Of a DNA stretch of 64,000 bases, positions 11,341 to 23,255 are shown piece after piece. The position numbers were made by a program, and so were the translations under genes. The stretch is from Hyaloperonospora brassicae (taxonomy: Eukaryota; Oomycota; Peronosporomycetes; Peronosporales; Peronosporaceae). Each line of letters begins with the position of its first letter. The first letter of the stretch is position 1. The stretch is from positions 1-64,000 of the forward strand of contig CANTFL010000006.1 of NCBI GenBank assembly GCA_947650285.1. Reading direction: 5' to 3'. The notes beneath the pieces were generated by a model. That model saw only the letters and a program-made list of their open reading frames with translations, had not been told where the DNA came from and ran no database searches.

Positions 11341-12211
11341 TGGATGTCAGCCTGGCGCAAGACTCCAGTAAACCAGCGTTCTCTTACTTGGTGCTATCAA
11401 GAAACTCACGTCGCGACCGTCGAGGAATCAAATACGCTCCGGCTAGCGTGGCGCCGGGTATGGGGCCAAGATTGTGACAAGCTCCAGGTGCCGATGTCGG
11501 ATTGGAGATATGGATCCTCCAGGTCGAGTGGTGTTGCTATTCTACTAACGCCACAGGCTGCTTTACACGAGGCCGCCTGGAATGAAGACCGTTGGAATAC
11601 GAGAGCTATCGGGGTTTCGGTACATGACATCTAATTTCTTAATGTGTATGCACCCAATGACCGGGCAGAGCGGGAATCACTATTTGACAGCCTGCATGAC
11701 TGGAACTTACCTTCCGGAATTTCTGTGCTTCTCGGATATTTTAATAGTGTTCAGAGTCCCCAGTTGCACCGACTAGGGTCAAGGTCAGCCAGTTGGCCTG
11801 AGAGCCCAGATCTGGGTAGACTAATAACCAGTAACGGGATGAGTGATGCTTGCCTCCTAAGGGAGCATGCGGACGATGATGGGACAGCGATGACGATTGA
11901 CCACTTCACTTACTGGACCACGGAAAACGCTAGCCGAATTTATCATTTTTACGTACCAACTGAATGGGCACCAGATGTTCCTATGGATAGCAACAACTCC
12001 TCCTCCACACTATTCTGATCATCAACAGGTAAAGCTTCATTTACGTGTCAAGCAACTCGATCCGGGACATAATCGGCGACATCATGCAGCATATCCCATC
12101 CGTACCAATCAGCTGGACCGCGTGCTCGATTATCTGATGCAGGAACTCGGTAATATGCGGGTGGGACACGCTCCAACAGCTTTGACGTGGGATACACACA
12201 TAACTAGATGA
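11341..12211 (+). pseudogene. LINE#1 APE-type endonuclease, broken
   Basis: The apurinic-endonuclease-like domain nicks target DNA for target-primed reverse transcription. Visible motifs in order are YQETH (about 11.40 kb), SSGVAIL, VYAPNDRAERE (about 11.65 kb), LLGYFN where active copies have GDFN (Asp to Tyr), and SDHQQV in another frame at about 12.02 kb. Three frames are needed to read it, so at least two frameshifts or stops have accumulated. Confidence 0.75.
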
Positions 12212-12568
12212 ACCAAAAGTATACGATCAGTTACCAAACGGGAAAAGCAGCGATGACGACGGGTTATTGGGCACATGAGACGCCGAAGCCGTCAGCAGTT
12301 TCTTACCAGGCGGCAGTGGCTTTCTGCAAATTTCAGAGAATTGCGAGAGTACCGTTTAACTCGCCTCGGGGCGTGTCTGGAACGGTCGACAGAGCGTCTA
12401 CGCTGGTCATTCAAGTGAGTGGCCAATTGGGAGAGTAATCAGCATGTATCAGCTTTGCGTTCTTACCATGATGGCGCCTTTACCGTAATTATGACAATGG
12501 CCGAAAAATTTGCGTCTGAATAGGCGCCAATTTTATGCTTTAGTCATCATTGTGAAGCACTGGACGCT

Positions 12569-13860
12569 TTGCCTGCCGCAATGCACAAGTTTTTGACCAA
12601 TTCGGAGGATAAGAGGCTCTCTCGAATGAACAATGATCGTCTGCTGCGGCCAATTACGGAAGACGAGGTGCTGCAAGCTGAACACGGACTTGCCAGGCAC
12701 AAATCAGCCGGGCAGGATGGATTAAATAATGACTTCTACAAGGACACGTCTGCTATCATGGTTCCTGGGCTGGTGACCATTAGTAACCAAATTCTAGACG
12801 GGGTGGACCTACCACCATCGTTTTTATAGGCGATAATCATTCCGCTACGTAAGAAAGGTGACTCAGACGATGCTATGAATGATCGACCAATTTCGTTATT
12901 GCAAACCGGCTACAAGGTCTTTGCAAAAGTTCTGGCGACACGACTACATGTATCTCTTCCTCGGGTCATCAGTGACTCTGAACAAGGCTTCGTTCAAAGA
13001 AGAAGCATGGCCAAAACGGTTATGATGATGATGGCACATCTGACGATGGCAAAAGACCAATATGATATGGCAGTGCCTCACAGCAAGTGTATTTTGCTGT
13101 TGGACTTTCGAAAGGCCTATGACGCGGTTGACAGAGATTTTCTGTAAGAAACTATGCGACTGCTTGGGTTTGATTCACGCTTCGTCGATCTTCTCCGACG
13201 TACCCATACGGGTACAAGGCCAATTTCGTCATCAACGGGGATCATTTAAATCCACTCCAATTGAAGTCTGGTATTGGGCAAGGATGCCCTCTTGCTCCTC
13301 TGTTATTTTTGTTGGTCGTGGAGATGTCAAGTCTTTCTCTTCACCAGGATCGGCGTCTTACGGGGTTAGCAGCACCAGGGAGACGGGGGATGACTCGCCC
13401 CTTCTCGGCATTCGTGGATGAATCAACTCTGTTCCTTGAACGGGCTGGCCAAATTCTTCATGCTCTTGATATTATACGAGCCTTTGGCGAATTATCTGGC
13501 CTACATTTCCAACGGACGAAGAGTCAGATACTTCTTTTAAACCGAGCCATCAAGGTAAAAGAGTATGAGGGTATTGCTGTCGTCCCTCCAGAAACAACAA
13601 CCAGGTACCTAGGCTTTGAGATCGGGACAGGCGAACTCGTTATCAAAAATTGGGCGGTACGCATCCAGCGGATCCAGCGACACCTACTCACAGCGACACG
13701 AGTAGATACGAGTGTGATGAATCGCGTGTTGATCCTCAACTCTATCGTGCTACCGTCCATATTATTCACGGCTATAGTGTTTGACATACCGCGGTGGGCG
13801 GAGCTAGAGAATCACAATTTATATAAGCAGTTTTTGTGGGTGCATGCGACGACGACATAA
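12569..13860 (+). pseudogene. LINE#1 reverse transcriptase, broken
   Basis: The RT blocks are recognisable: HKSAGQDGLNNDFY, NDRPISLLQTGYKVFAKVLA, EQGFVQRRS, LLLDFRKAYDAVDRDFL (block A aspartate), [17 protein letters not shown] and FVDES (block C). LINE#2 has FVDDS at the last position, so the second catalytic Asp is Glu here. A TAG near 12827 and a frame change between 13147 and 13261 break the frame. Confidence 0.85.
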
Positions 13861-13893
13861 AGGAGTCGCCACAAAGTAAACCCTGGGCTGCTT

Positions 13894-15661
13894 GTGACTC
13901 CTAAGAACGCGGGAGGCATCGGCCTTGCCGACGTATCAGTGGCTATCAAAACTCAACGTATCAAACATGCGATTACTTGGCTAACTCAAAAACCCGACCA
14001 ATACTCAGCGGCTTGGAGGGTCTGGACTTTCGGAGGTGCCATCAAAGGGGACGTAGCTATCGTGACTCCAATTCAGGCACCACAGCACAAACCATCTCAT
14101 CGGCGACATCGTCAGGGTCAGCTGTTGCAGGAAAAGATTGGGGAATCAGTGGCGCCATTACCAGAGCAAATAGACGAAATCAATACTTAGGTCAACCGGC
14201 ACTGGGAGGAGTTGCTCGCAGGGGCCCCCAGCTGGTGGGAAGAAGACGAGTATGTGATTTCGTACCGCAACATCTTTCTAAAACGACTTCTTGGTGCTGA
14301 CGACATGCCGGACGTTCTACAGAGGTTTTGGACCACGTTTACCTGGAGTGCGAGCCCCTGGATCCGCGATCATAGAGGCAACATGCTGATGATGAGCACG
14401 TACACCAAAATCAAGGAATGTATGCCTGAAGCGCTGAAAATTGCGCGTACAGGTCCGTCGTAGTTCATTATGTTGATACCCCAGCCAGCGCCTCAATCTC
14501 GGCCCCACAGAGATGAAAAATTACGGCGCTGGGCGACAGCCCTTATGCTATCGTCGCCCGAGTTGCTCATCGGGTCAGAATTGAATGCGCGACCACCACT
14601 GGTACTTCGGCACGCACCACCGTTCAAGTCGAGCTATAATTGGAAGCTTCGGGCCAAAGAAATTATTGACGGCCTAGCGACGGTCTGCGCACAAGAATTT
14701 TCCCATTCAGTAACGTTGCTTCAAGGACAAGATGGGCTACACTGGTTTGCTAAGGGATCACTTCCACGACTTGACATTTGTAGCCCGATCGAACGCCGGA
14801 CGGAGATCAACACTCTTCGTAAATGGGGCCTAGTCTTTGAGGCGCACCCGCAACTACACCTGTTTCCGTGGTCGGTACCGGATGTGACGCCAAATCGGTC
14901 CGTTACAATGGCTTTAGGTGCCCAAGCTTTCCGGTATTGCGAAAAAGTATTTGCCGCTTCTATCCTGAAATTTGCTGGCCACCTTGAGACAAAGGCTGGA
15001 AAGGATGACTGACAACGCGCTTCCTTCATATAAATGCCACGCCAAGTTTGGTCACATGATAATGGCATCTCCGAGTATCAAGTTTGCACGGGTTATCGAG
15101 TTGTGTTGGGCCAGCTCAATTTGTACCATACTGGGAGGTCCGAGGACAAAAGTTGTCGAAAGCTTTTAACTTGCAGTGGATGCGATGGTACCATGGAACA
15201 TATTTATTGGTTATGTCCATGCGCGGTCGCTTTATGGACCAAACTAGTAACGCAGTGGACAGGCGAACGAGAGTCTCGCCAGCACACTCAACAGTTCTTG
15301 GTCGCATGCGCTAGAAGACAAGTCCAAGATGTAACGAAACACCGAGCAGGGATCTTGAAGGAACGGTTTCAAGATAATGTAGACGAGGCCGAACGGATCT
15401 GAAAGCGAATCTGGCACATCCTTGCCACGGTATGTCAAACTATGCTGTGGACGGACAGAAATGAAGCTGTCTACCGAGCGGCAACCATAAATATCCGTGG
15501 GAGCACACAAAGTTGTTGGGCCACCTGCATTTGCCACCTACGAGCTATCGCGAAGCGAGAGCATCGAAAAGTAGCGACCTCAACTCAGGGTGCCATGCTA
15601 TATGCATGCATCGAGTTGCTAGAGCGAGAACCTACAGGAATGTCAGTATTTACTGGCCCCA
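13894..15661 (+). pseudogene. LINE#1 C-terminal region with zinc motif
   Basis: This region corresponds to the thumb, connection and C-terminal parts of the LINE protein. It is homologous at protein level to 43068-44397 (LINE#2) and 46740-47227 (LINE#3). It includes a motif CSGCDGTMEHIYWLC near 15172, a CX2C...H...C zinc-binding pattern common at the C-terminus of such RTs. LWTDRNEAVYR and AIAKREHRK are shared with LINE#3. The frame is cut at 15661 by gypsy element A and its last residues lie at 23654-23727. Confidence 0.75.
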
Positions 15662-16052
15662 TGTAACGGGCAGCCCGTTACATGGAATTGTCACTTTAAA
15701 GAAACAATGACAATAAAGAATATTAAGTTGAATATTCTTTTAGCAATATCACCGATAGTGGTGATATTGGTGAAGCGACCAAAGGGTCTGCGCATTGGTT
15801 GATATCTTGACGATATCAACCCACCAATCGCCGCAGGACGCGCGCAATGAGTGGTGACGAGACATCACCATACACTCAGTTAGATTAACATAATTAAGTC
15901 AGGTTAAACAGAGAGACAGTGGTTAAAGACTTAATTATATTAATACAACAGTTTTACTTTTCCCTTATCTACGCTTCCTCGTTTGCCTCGTGTACGCTTG
16001 TCGGGGCACGATACCCTTGCGTTAAGTTCACGCAAGGGTGTGCCCCGTTACA
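15662..16052 (+). repeat. Gypsy A 5' LTR
   Basis: It starts TGTAACGGGC and ends CCCGTTACA. It contains a series of perfect inverted repeats: arms TGTAACGGGC/GCCCGTTACA at 15662-15682, ATTGTCA/TGACAAT, CAATATCACC/GGTGATATTG, TTGATATC/GATATCAA and CTTGCGT/ACGCAAG. Confidence 0.93.
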
Positions 16053-16054
16053 CC

Positions 16055-16063
16055 TGGTAGCGC
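16055..16063 (+). promoter_or_regulatory. Gypsy A primer binding site
   Basis: TGGTAGCGC lies two bases after the LTR end. It is complementary to the 3' end of eukaryotic initiator tRNA-Met (yeast type ending GCGCTACCA), so minus-strand synthesis probably starts from that tRNA. Confidence 0.7.
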
Positions 16064-16096
16064 TTTGTAGTTCTTCCAAGGACCACAGCATCCAAC

Positions 16097-17251
16097 ATGA
16101 ACATGTTGGATGATGAAGAGACCTTTCACGCCACGCGTGAAGGGTTTAACCATTTGAGTGACATCGAATAAAGTGCGGTAGAACAAATGAGTTCTACCGT
16201 AGGCGAGTTCTCCATTAGCGCCATGTTGGAGTCTCTAGACAGAGACCAACAACATGCCGCTATAGCCAAGTTCATTCAAAATGAACTTGTCGCCGAAAGG
16301 GAGAAATTAGCCTCGCTTCACCAGCAAGGCTCTCAACAGGCCGAGCAGTTGAGAGAACTCGGTGCTCAACAGACAGAGCTGTCGAGACAGCAGAAATTCC
16401 ATGCTGCTGTGGGCGGGACGGCACATGCGCGTCGTCCCGAGGTCATGATAGTTGACATCTCCAAGTACAGTGGAGTCCCGGAGGACTCCCTGTTGCTATG
16501 GTTTGTCGAACTCGACAGAGCCCTAAGGGCTCGTCGCGTCGAAGATGAGCAAATGAAACTCACATTTGCTCAGACCCACTTGGCAGTGCGTGCCAAAACT
16601 TGGTCTCTGGGACTCGAGAGTAGCGACCCAAATGTGTTTAGGTCGCTAGATGACTTCAAGTCCCGGCTCAGACAAACGTTTGAGCCGCCACGGGCTGAGT
16701 TCAGGGATCGTTCAGAGCTCCTGAAACTCAAGCAGGGTAAGCGTGATGTGCACGCTTACGCACAAGATATACGACTCTTCGCGAGTAGTATAACTGCTAA
16801 CCCAGTACATGAACACACGTTGATTACGGTCTTCATGCAAGGGCTCGCAGAAGGGCCCGTTAGAAGCCACCTGTTCCGCCTTGAGCTGAATACGCTTGAA
16901 GAAGCGATATCATCCGCGGAACAGGAAGACTTAAGCATGCTACAGGCTCATGCTAGCTCAAACTCTTATCGTCCACCGAGACGACAGGAGATCGGAGGTC
17001 CAGAACCAATGGACCTCTGCTATGTTGAAAACGAGAGACCTCGCTCTTCAAACAACAAGCGATTGCAGAGGTGCAATCGCTGTCAGAAGTTAGGGTACTA
17101 CGCATATGAGTGTAGTGCTCCACGCCCAGTACCAAACAGTACTGAGCGAAATGGACGACCATTTGCCAGGAAGGGCAATGGGCGTGGGTCCAGCGCTGTT
17201 GCGAAACCACAACAGCGAGACGGACCATCAAAAAATGGTCGGGGTCAGTAG
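16097..17251 (+). pseudogene. Gypsy A gag, one nonsense codon near the start
   Basis: By comparison with element B the frame begins with MNMLDD at 16097 and has a TAA at 16169-16171 where B has TGG. The frame then stays open from 16187 to the stop (354 codons). The protein forms the particle core. It has a Gln/Glu-rich helical N-terminus, the retrotransposon-gag region (LLLWFVELDRALRARR through LLKLKQGKRDVHAYAQDIR), and a zinc knuckle CNRCQKLGYYAYEC in which Tyr replaces the usual His. Element B carries Gly-His at that spot but has lost its first and last cysteines. Confidence 0.85.
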
Positions 17252-17301
17252 GGGCGGAGCGCCCTACTGATCCAGCAACCTTAAGAGAATTTGCAAATCT
17301 C

Positions 17302-18009
17302 TTGACGAAAGTTGCTCCAGATACACAATCATTGTGTGTCTCTGCACCTGGTGATGACGTTTCGCTCATCACCTTGAAGTTGGAAGCGACAAATGATTTG
17401 TCGCTTCGTGCCCTAGTAGACTCTTGGGCGTCGAACAACTTTGTTCTTCGCCAGTCACTAGAGGGTCGTAGGCTCAAGTTCGTTGAGCGCGACATTCCCC
17501 TCACGAGGATGACGATGCACCTTGCAACAGGCGCATCGATTACCGTTAGGAAACGTGTAGTGGGAATCCACTACACGTTAGAGGGCGAACAGTACGATGA
17601 TGACTTCATCGTACTAGATCTGGATGACAAATTTGATGTCATCCTGGGATTACTTTGGCTCAGAAATCACGAGCCAAGGGTGAGCTGGCAGCATCGGTCC
17701 GTGAAGATGCCTGCCGCTTGTTCATCAGATGGCCATCCGATGAACATCTTGAAGCGTCCACAAGCGTGTGGATGTTCTGCGAGTGAGTGCGATGGCCTCA
17801 CTTGCGGTTCGGTCGTTTGCATGACCGCACAAGATCACAGATTAGTTAATCACTACACTGTGGAGCAAGCTCCCGGCGGCTGTACGGAAGTACAGGCGGC
17901 GCCGAAGGACCACCACTCGAATAAGTCGAGTAAACCGGGACATGGATGCATGCCTAGCGGGCAGCATCTTAGACAAAAGAAACCTGTTGCCTTTAAAGGG
18001 CAACAATGA
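17302..18009 (+). pseudogene. Gypsy A aspartic protease region, active site altered
   Basis: The retropepsin region is recognised from LRALVDSWASNNFVLR, where the canonical motif is D-S/T-G-A, so Gly is replaced by Trp. The flap-side block DDKFDVILGLLWLRNHEP follows. The frame differs from gag and ends at TGA 18007-18009, after which the same frame reopens. The enzyme normally cuts the Gag-Pol polyprotein; this copy should be inactive. Confidence 0.8.
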
Positions 18010-18057
18010 AATCATAGGTCAACTGGAGAGTCGACCGTATAGGATCGGTGTCTTACT

Positions 18058-19179
18058 GTGGTTGCACAGCCACATTCAGAAGACGTCGAGGGAATGAGTT
18101 CCCACGTACTTGAGGAAGGAATTCCTCAAGAGTCACTTGCTGAAGGATCAGGCCCTCAGCAACCTGTGGAAGAAAGTTCCCAGGAAGAAACCGAGACGTT
18201 GAACGTCTTGGTCAATGACGGATCAAGTGTAGGCGCTTACACGCTTGATCTGGTTGCGCCTCCGAAGTTAACTTCGAAGATAATTCAACTGCCGACGCTA
18301 GAACCGAAACGGTTCTTGCGTGATCTGCGTAGTGGCAAAGTTAAGCATATCTCTATACTCGTCGCAGATAACGAGTACGTTACCGATATTCGATCGGCAA
18401 CGGTGTTTACTGATACTGAGAGGGTTCTCAGCAGCTCATCGATGGACGAAAGTGTCATCGATGAGAAGACTCGGATTGAGAGATATGAATCTCAATCCTG
18501 GGAGTCACTTCATGCAAATCCTTTGTATAAGGATTTGATCGAATTCAAGGATGTGTTTCCTTAATCCGTACCTTGCGAGTTGCCTAAGGACAAAGGCACT
18601 CGACACGAGATCGAGCTCAAACCGGGCTCGAAGTACTTTGTCATGAAGCAGTGGCCACTGCCTCGTGAACAAGTACTAGCGATCGACAAGTTCTTTGCCG
18701 ATCGCTTAGCAGCGGGCCATGTGAGGGAATCGACATCCCCTCACAGCTCTCCGACTTTCTGTGTGCGAAAGGCCACAGGAGGATGGCGGATAGTGCACGC
18801 GTTCAACAAGTTGAATGCTGCAACGGTACCGGCTCGGACGCCGGTACCAAGAAAAGACGTCATCATAGATGGTATGTCAAAGGGTACCACCTTTTCGTCC
18901 ATGGATCTGATGGATGGATTCTATCAGATCCTCATGCGTGAACGGTATGTTCCGTACACAGCAGTGAGCACCCCCAGCGGTATGCTGTGGGAGTGGCTAG
19001 TGATGCCACAGGGGCTGGGTAATGCCCCTGCAACATTCAACAGATTCGTTACAAATCTATTGAGACCGGTGCGGGATTTCGCACCGAGTTATTTCGATGA
19101 CGTGTTCGTCCATAGCCGGGCTATGGATGGAAAGACGGACTTTGAGATTTATAGAAATCACGTTTGTCAGGTTGTTTAA
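18058..19179 (+). pseudogene. Gypsy A reverse transcriptase
   Basis: After an acidic linker (18058-18564, ending at TAA 18562), the RT domain runs from 18580 with KPGSKYFVMKQWPLPREQ, HVRESTSPHSSPTFCVRKATGGWR, SSMDLMDGFYQI, YTAVSTPSGMLWEWLVMPQGL and the catalytic YFDD at about 19090. It ends at TAA 19177. The stops at 18562 and 19177 occur at identical places in element B (29970 and 30585). Confidence 0.88.
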
Positions 19180-20148
19180 CTTATGCGCAATCATAAGTTG
19201 TACGCAAACCTCAAGAAGTGTATATTCGCGGCTATCGAAATACCACTTCTTGGGTGCATCGTGGGTAAACACGGCGTACGCCCTGATCCCGAAAAGATCA
19301 AGGCGATCACCGACTGACCAGTGCCAGTCGATGTCAAGCGACTAAGGAAGTTTCTTGTTCTAAAGGGGTGCTTGCACAAGTACACGCGCAAATACGCCGA
19401 GATGACGGTACATATTTCTTGCTTGCTCAAGAAAAATGTCAAGTGGTCATGGAACTCTAAGTGCCAACGTTCCTTTGAAGGTATCAAGCGGAGCTTGATG
19501 CAATAGCCGATCTTGGCGATTGCAGATCAGGACAGACCATTTCATGTGGTCTGTGACGCCAGCGATATTGCGAGCGGCTGTGCGTTACTGCAATTTGATG
19601 CAGATGGCGCAGAGCGCGTCAGCTGTTATAAGTCGCGTCAGCTGCAAGCAGCTGAGCGCAACTACATTATAGTGTATGACAAGGAACTCCTTGCCATGAA
19701 GTACGTACTGGCTGAGTTTCGCGTCTATCTCTTGGGAGATAGACCGTTTGTTGTCTATACGGACCATGCGTCACTACGCACGGCCGTAAACAGTCCACAC
19801 CTCTCGCAGATAATGGCGAGGTGGCTGTCCTTCTTCGCGGAGTACAATTTTTCCGTGGAGTATAAACCAGGACGTCTAAATGTCGTCGCTGATGCATTAT
19901 CACGTCGGCACGACTTCGAGCCAACGTCCCGAGTCACCAGTGAGGCCTTGCCCACTGTTGCGACACTGACAGCCAGTGTTCCGTCGTCAAGCTTACTTGA
20001 CGACGTACGAAAGGCATACGCGGAAGATAGGGATCTTCTGCGATTGATGGATCATCTGGTGAATCCATCCAGTAAATCCATGAGGGATTTACCGGCTTTG
20101 TACCGATCCTCAACGGATCGGTACACAACGCGTAACGGACTGTTATAA
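19180..20148 (+). pseudogene. Gypsy A RT connection and RNase H
   Basis: The first part (KLYANLKKCIF and GHVGKHGVRPDPEKIKAI-type segments) still matches element B but is interrupted by TGA 19315 and TAG 19504. The RNase H domain (from 19513) shows FHVVCDASD, YDKELLAMKYVLAEFRVYL, VYTDHASLR and the end block LNVVADALSRRHD. It ends at TAA 20146. RNase H degrades the RNA template during reverse transcription. Confidence 0.85.
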
Positions 20149-20876
20149 TATACAGCCGTTGACGGCGACACGCCTTGTGTCGTCGTCCCCACTCATAATG
20201 ATTTGCGATTGCGCATCATGTATGAGTGTCACGATGCCCCAACAGGTTGCCATCGTGGGAGAGAAAAGACTCACCTCACGGTCAGTCGTGACTTTTACTG
20301 GCCACGCCAGTATCAGTTTGTACGCAAGTACATACGTGCTTGCGAGGTTTGTCAACGGGTGAAGCCTAGTCCTTCATCCCGTGCGCCATTGCAGCCTCTG
20401 CCTGTTCCGGCAGAGTTCTGGCAGCCGTTTCAATGGACTTCGTCTTCGGGAAACCCGAAGACACTAACAATAATAATAATATTCTTGTGTTTGTGGATCG
20501 GTTCAGCAAGATGTACCATCTTGCTGCAGTCCCAGAATTGATCAACGACCACGGCTGTGCGCGTGTCTTGATCGACAATGTGTTTCGACTTCACGGTTTA
20601 CCCCGTGAACTCGTATCCGACCGTGACCCTCGGTTCACGGCGGCGTTTTGGCAATCCATGTTCCGCACATTGGGAACACGGTTGAAGATGTCAACCTCTG
20701 ATCATCCCGAAACGGATGGTCAGACGGAACGTGCGAACCGTGTCCTCGAAGAGACATTTCGAGGATATATCCACTCGTTTTCGAGTTGGAGCGAATTCCT
20801 TCCAATGGTGAAATTCGCCATCAATAATTCGGTGCATGCTTCAACACAGCACACGCCGTTCTACGTGAATTGATTA
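20149..20876 (+). pseudogene. Gypsy A integrase
   Basis: An HHCC zinc-binding region (ECHDAPTGCHRGREKTH to YIRACEVCQRVK) is followed, after a frameshift near 20430, by the catalytic core MDFVFG, LVSDRDPRF and TDGQTERANRVLEE, which carry the D, D and E residues. The run of aat repeats near 20470 is present in both elements. Integrase inserts the cDNA into host chromatin. Confidence 0.87.
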
Positions 20877-20879
20877 CGC

Positions 20880-22144
20880 CATCCACGTGTGCCCGCCCTT
20901 ATAGAGTGTGACTCTTGGATAAGGGGGGAGGGAGTCGCTCGAGCAAAACCCGTTTTGGCTCTTGCTCATCACGTATCACCGCTCACGCCGATACGTTTGA
21001 TGCAGATGTCGACGTTGTCGACATCGAGGAAATCGAGCTTAGCTGTAGCGATGACGCTGCTGCTACATCAGACAATGATGACGATGCTGGGATATTCAGC
21101 ATCGTCAACGACAATGCCAGCGAGGAAGAAGACACCGTCGTTGAAGAAGAGAACGATTTCTTAGCAGTGCGCACGAAGCGCACTGAAAGACAAAACAACG
21201 AGTCAGCAGAGAACTTCCTGCTGACTCGAGAGGCGGTAGTCCGTTTCGTTCAGGACTCCATCGATATTGCGGTGGACCGCCAGAAACGGAACGCAGACAA
21301 TAATGGAAGAGCAAATGTTCTTTCATTTAAGGTTAATGACCTAGTACTACTGTCTACGGTAAACTTACCTGGACATGCAGTCACTAGTGTCGGCAGTAGA
21401 TTACTACTGCCGAGATACATTGGTTCATTTCGTGAGTTGCATCGCAAGGGCAATGCATACACACTCGAATTGCCACGTAAGATGCGCACGCATCCTACGT
21501 TTTACGTGGGGAGGATCAGGCCGTACTGTCGGTACGAGCCTTCTTCTTCCGATGAAGATAGCCCCCACGTTCAAGAACATCCATCAAGTTCTTGCGTTCG
21601 CGCTCCAGACGATCCGTCTGGTCGCGCAGATAAGATACCTCGGAACTCAACCGAGATATCTCCCCGCGAGCTGTCGCCAGCTCACCGGAAAGGGAGCGGA
21701 CATCCCGCTCGACCTGAAGCTGCGCTGTGGCGTAATCGGCGCGGTCTCTCGCCCGATCAGCCTCGCGATCCTTGCGGTTCTTCCGCACGGTATCAGTCAA
21801 AGAGTAGCGCCGGTCGCGCTCGTGCTTCAAGTCATCGCGCAATTCATCGATTGCGCGATCCATCTCGTAAGGGTCGAGATGGTGAGCAGAATCATCTGGA
21901 GGAGGTCTTTCCTCCTCCACCACATCCTTTGGTGGATTCTCACGGTGGTCAACGCTTTCTAGTGGAGCGAATCTTGAATCACCGTGACGATTCAGGATCA
22001 AGGACGAGCTACCTCGTCCAGTGGCGGGGGTATCCACCCTCTTGGAACAGCTGGGAGCCCCGCTCTCAGCTGTTGATGGACGTTGAAGGTCTCGTACACC
22101 AGTATGACGAGAATCATCCGATTAATCCGAGGGCCCATCGGTAA
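20880..22144 (+). pseudogene. Gypsy A integrase C-terminus with chromodomain
   Basis: The frame from 20915 encodes an acidic region, a block like the integrase C-terminal GPY/F-type region (FKVNDLVLLSTVNLPGHA to KMRTHPTFYVGRIRPY), a low-complexity linker and, at about 21950-22125, a chromodomain: FLVERILNHRDD, SYLVQWRGYPPSWNSWEP, LVHQYDENHP. Chromodomains direct chromoviruses to particular chromatin marks. The linker DNA (21560-21950) is read more convincingly on the opposite strand, where it encodes a conserved coiled coil. Confidence 0.85.
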
Positions 22145-23124
22145 ACACGCGCCCTAGGCGCTTGTAGATGGATTGCAAGTTTGCAATCGAGTCACGCATC
22201 TCAGCCGAGATGTGTGCCCTTCCCCAGGGCGAACGTAGGGAATACACGTCCCTTTGCGCACGTTGCGAGTTGTCGCCACAGCTCGCACAAGGATCACCCC
22301 AAGTGAGGCATGGAATGCCGGCCTCACTCGACAAACAGTGCAACCGGTACCTGGCACCGGTTGGCGTTCGCCTTTCGAACCTGAGGCGTACTGCCTCAAG
22401 CTTCTTAAGCCACCCTTCTCGTCCAAAATTATTGACATTTTCGACGATGGCGTTCCACGCTGCCAAAAGCGAGTTCTTGTCACGCTTTTGGTTGCCGTTA
22501 TACCATCGATGTCTAAGAAAGACATCGAGATAAAAGTCTTCTTCAGCGCGAAAGTTTCTCGCGCTGGGTCCTAAGCCATGAAGCTCAGTCGCATCGAATA
22601 TGGGTATTCGATGGTGTTGGTTTGTCTCGTGAGACAAGCTATTGATGAGCCGTTCGGGCAGACGCCACGGCTTCGGCTCATCACGCTTCATAGTGGTTAC
22701 TCTGTCGGTACCACAGCTCCCAGAATGACGACGGCTCACGCCATCGTCATCACGCTCGTGCGAGAAGCACGAGTCGGCGGTGGTAAGGAGTAATACTCCT
22801 CACCACTCTGATCACCTTCATCATCACTGTCGAACAGACTGTGTCGCAACTCACGAGTCCGTTCGTTCGGCAGTGGCCTTGTCGAACGATGAGGCGTCGC
22901 CGGTAATCGAGACGACTCTTGAACATTCCCAAGTCAGACACGTCTGACTCGCCAGAGTAGATGACCTCAATGTCGGGGTCATCATGTGCACGCGGTGTTG
23001 TACCGCGTGCACCTGCAGCACTTCTTGCTGCAGGCGAAGAAGGAGCAGCAGACGACGAATCGTCTGACGCAGAAGCTGGCACAGGCACAGACTCTGTGTG
23101 CCTTGCGTCACCCCGCATAGACAT
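21516..23124 (-). pseudogene. Antisense gene of gypsy A, disrupted
   Basis: Read leftwards, it starts with MSMRGDARHTE at 23124 (acidic, disordered), shifts frame near 22930, then encodes a conserved core at 22739-22122 ([64 protein letters not shown], and cysteines in [14 protein letters not shown]). One TAA at 22122-22124 interrupts the same frame, which then continues into a coiled coil (DRAIDELRDDLKHERD to NLMDVLERGGYLHRKKKARTD) ending at 21516. Element B has a closely similar protein, intact over 424 codons. I do not recognise the core fold; the helical spacing loosely recalls Myb/SANT-like DNA-binding domains. Expression would need antisense transcription from or near the 3' LTR. Confidence 0.75.
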
Positions 23125-23255
23125 TTTATCTATGCGAGGTCAGGTTAAGATATGAACGGAAGTGACCCAACAAGTGCTCCATATCCCAATAATGACCAAT
23201 GAGTGGTCACCATAATTTTGATAGTCACACAGTGACTATCAGTTAAGAGGGGTGA

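Noticed and set aside
22168..22533. Plus-strand frames within the 3' part of gypsy A (and 33538-33902 in B)
   Set aside because: They are shadows of the conserved antisense protein, whose minus-strand frame keeps conservative changes between A and B.
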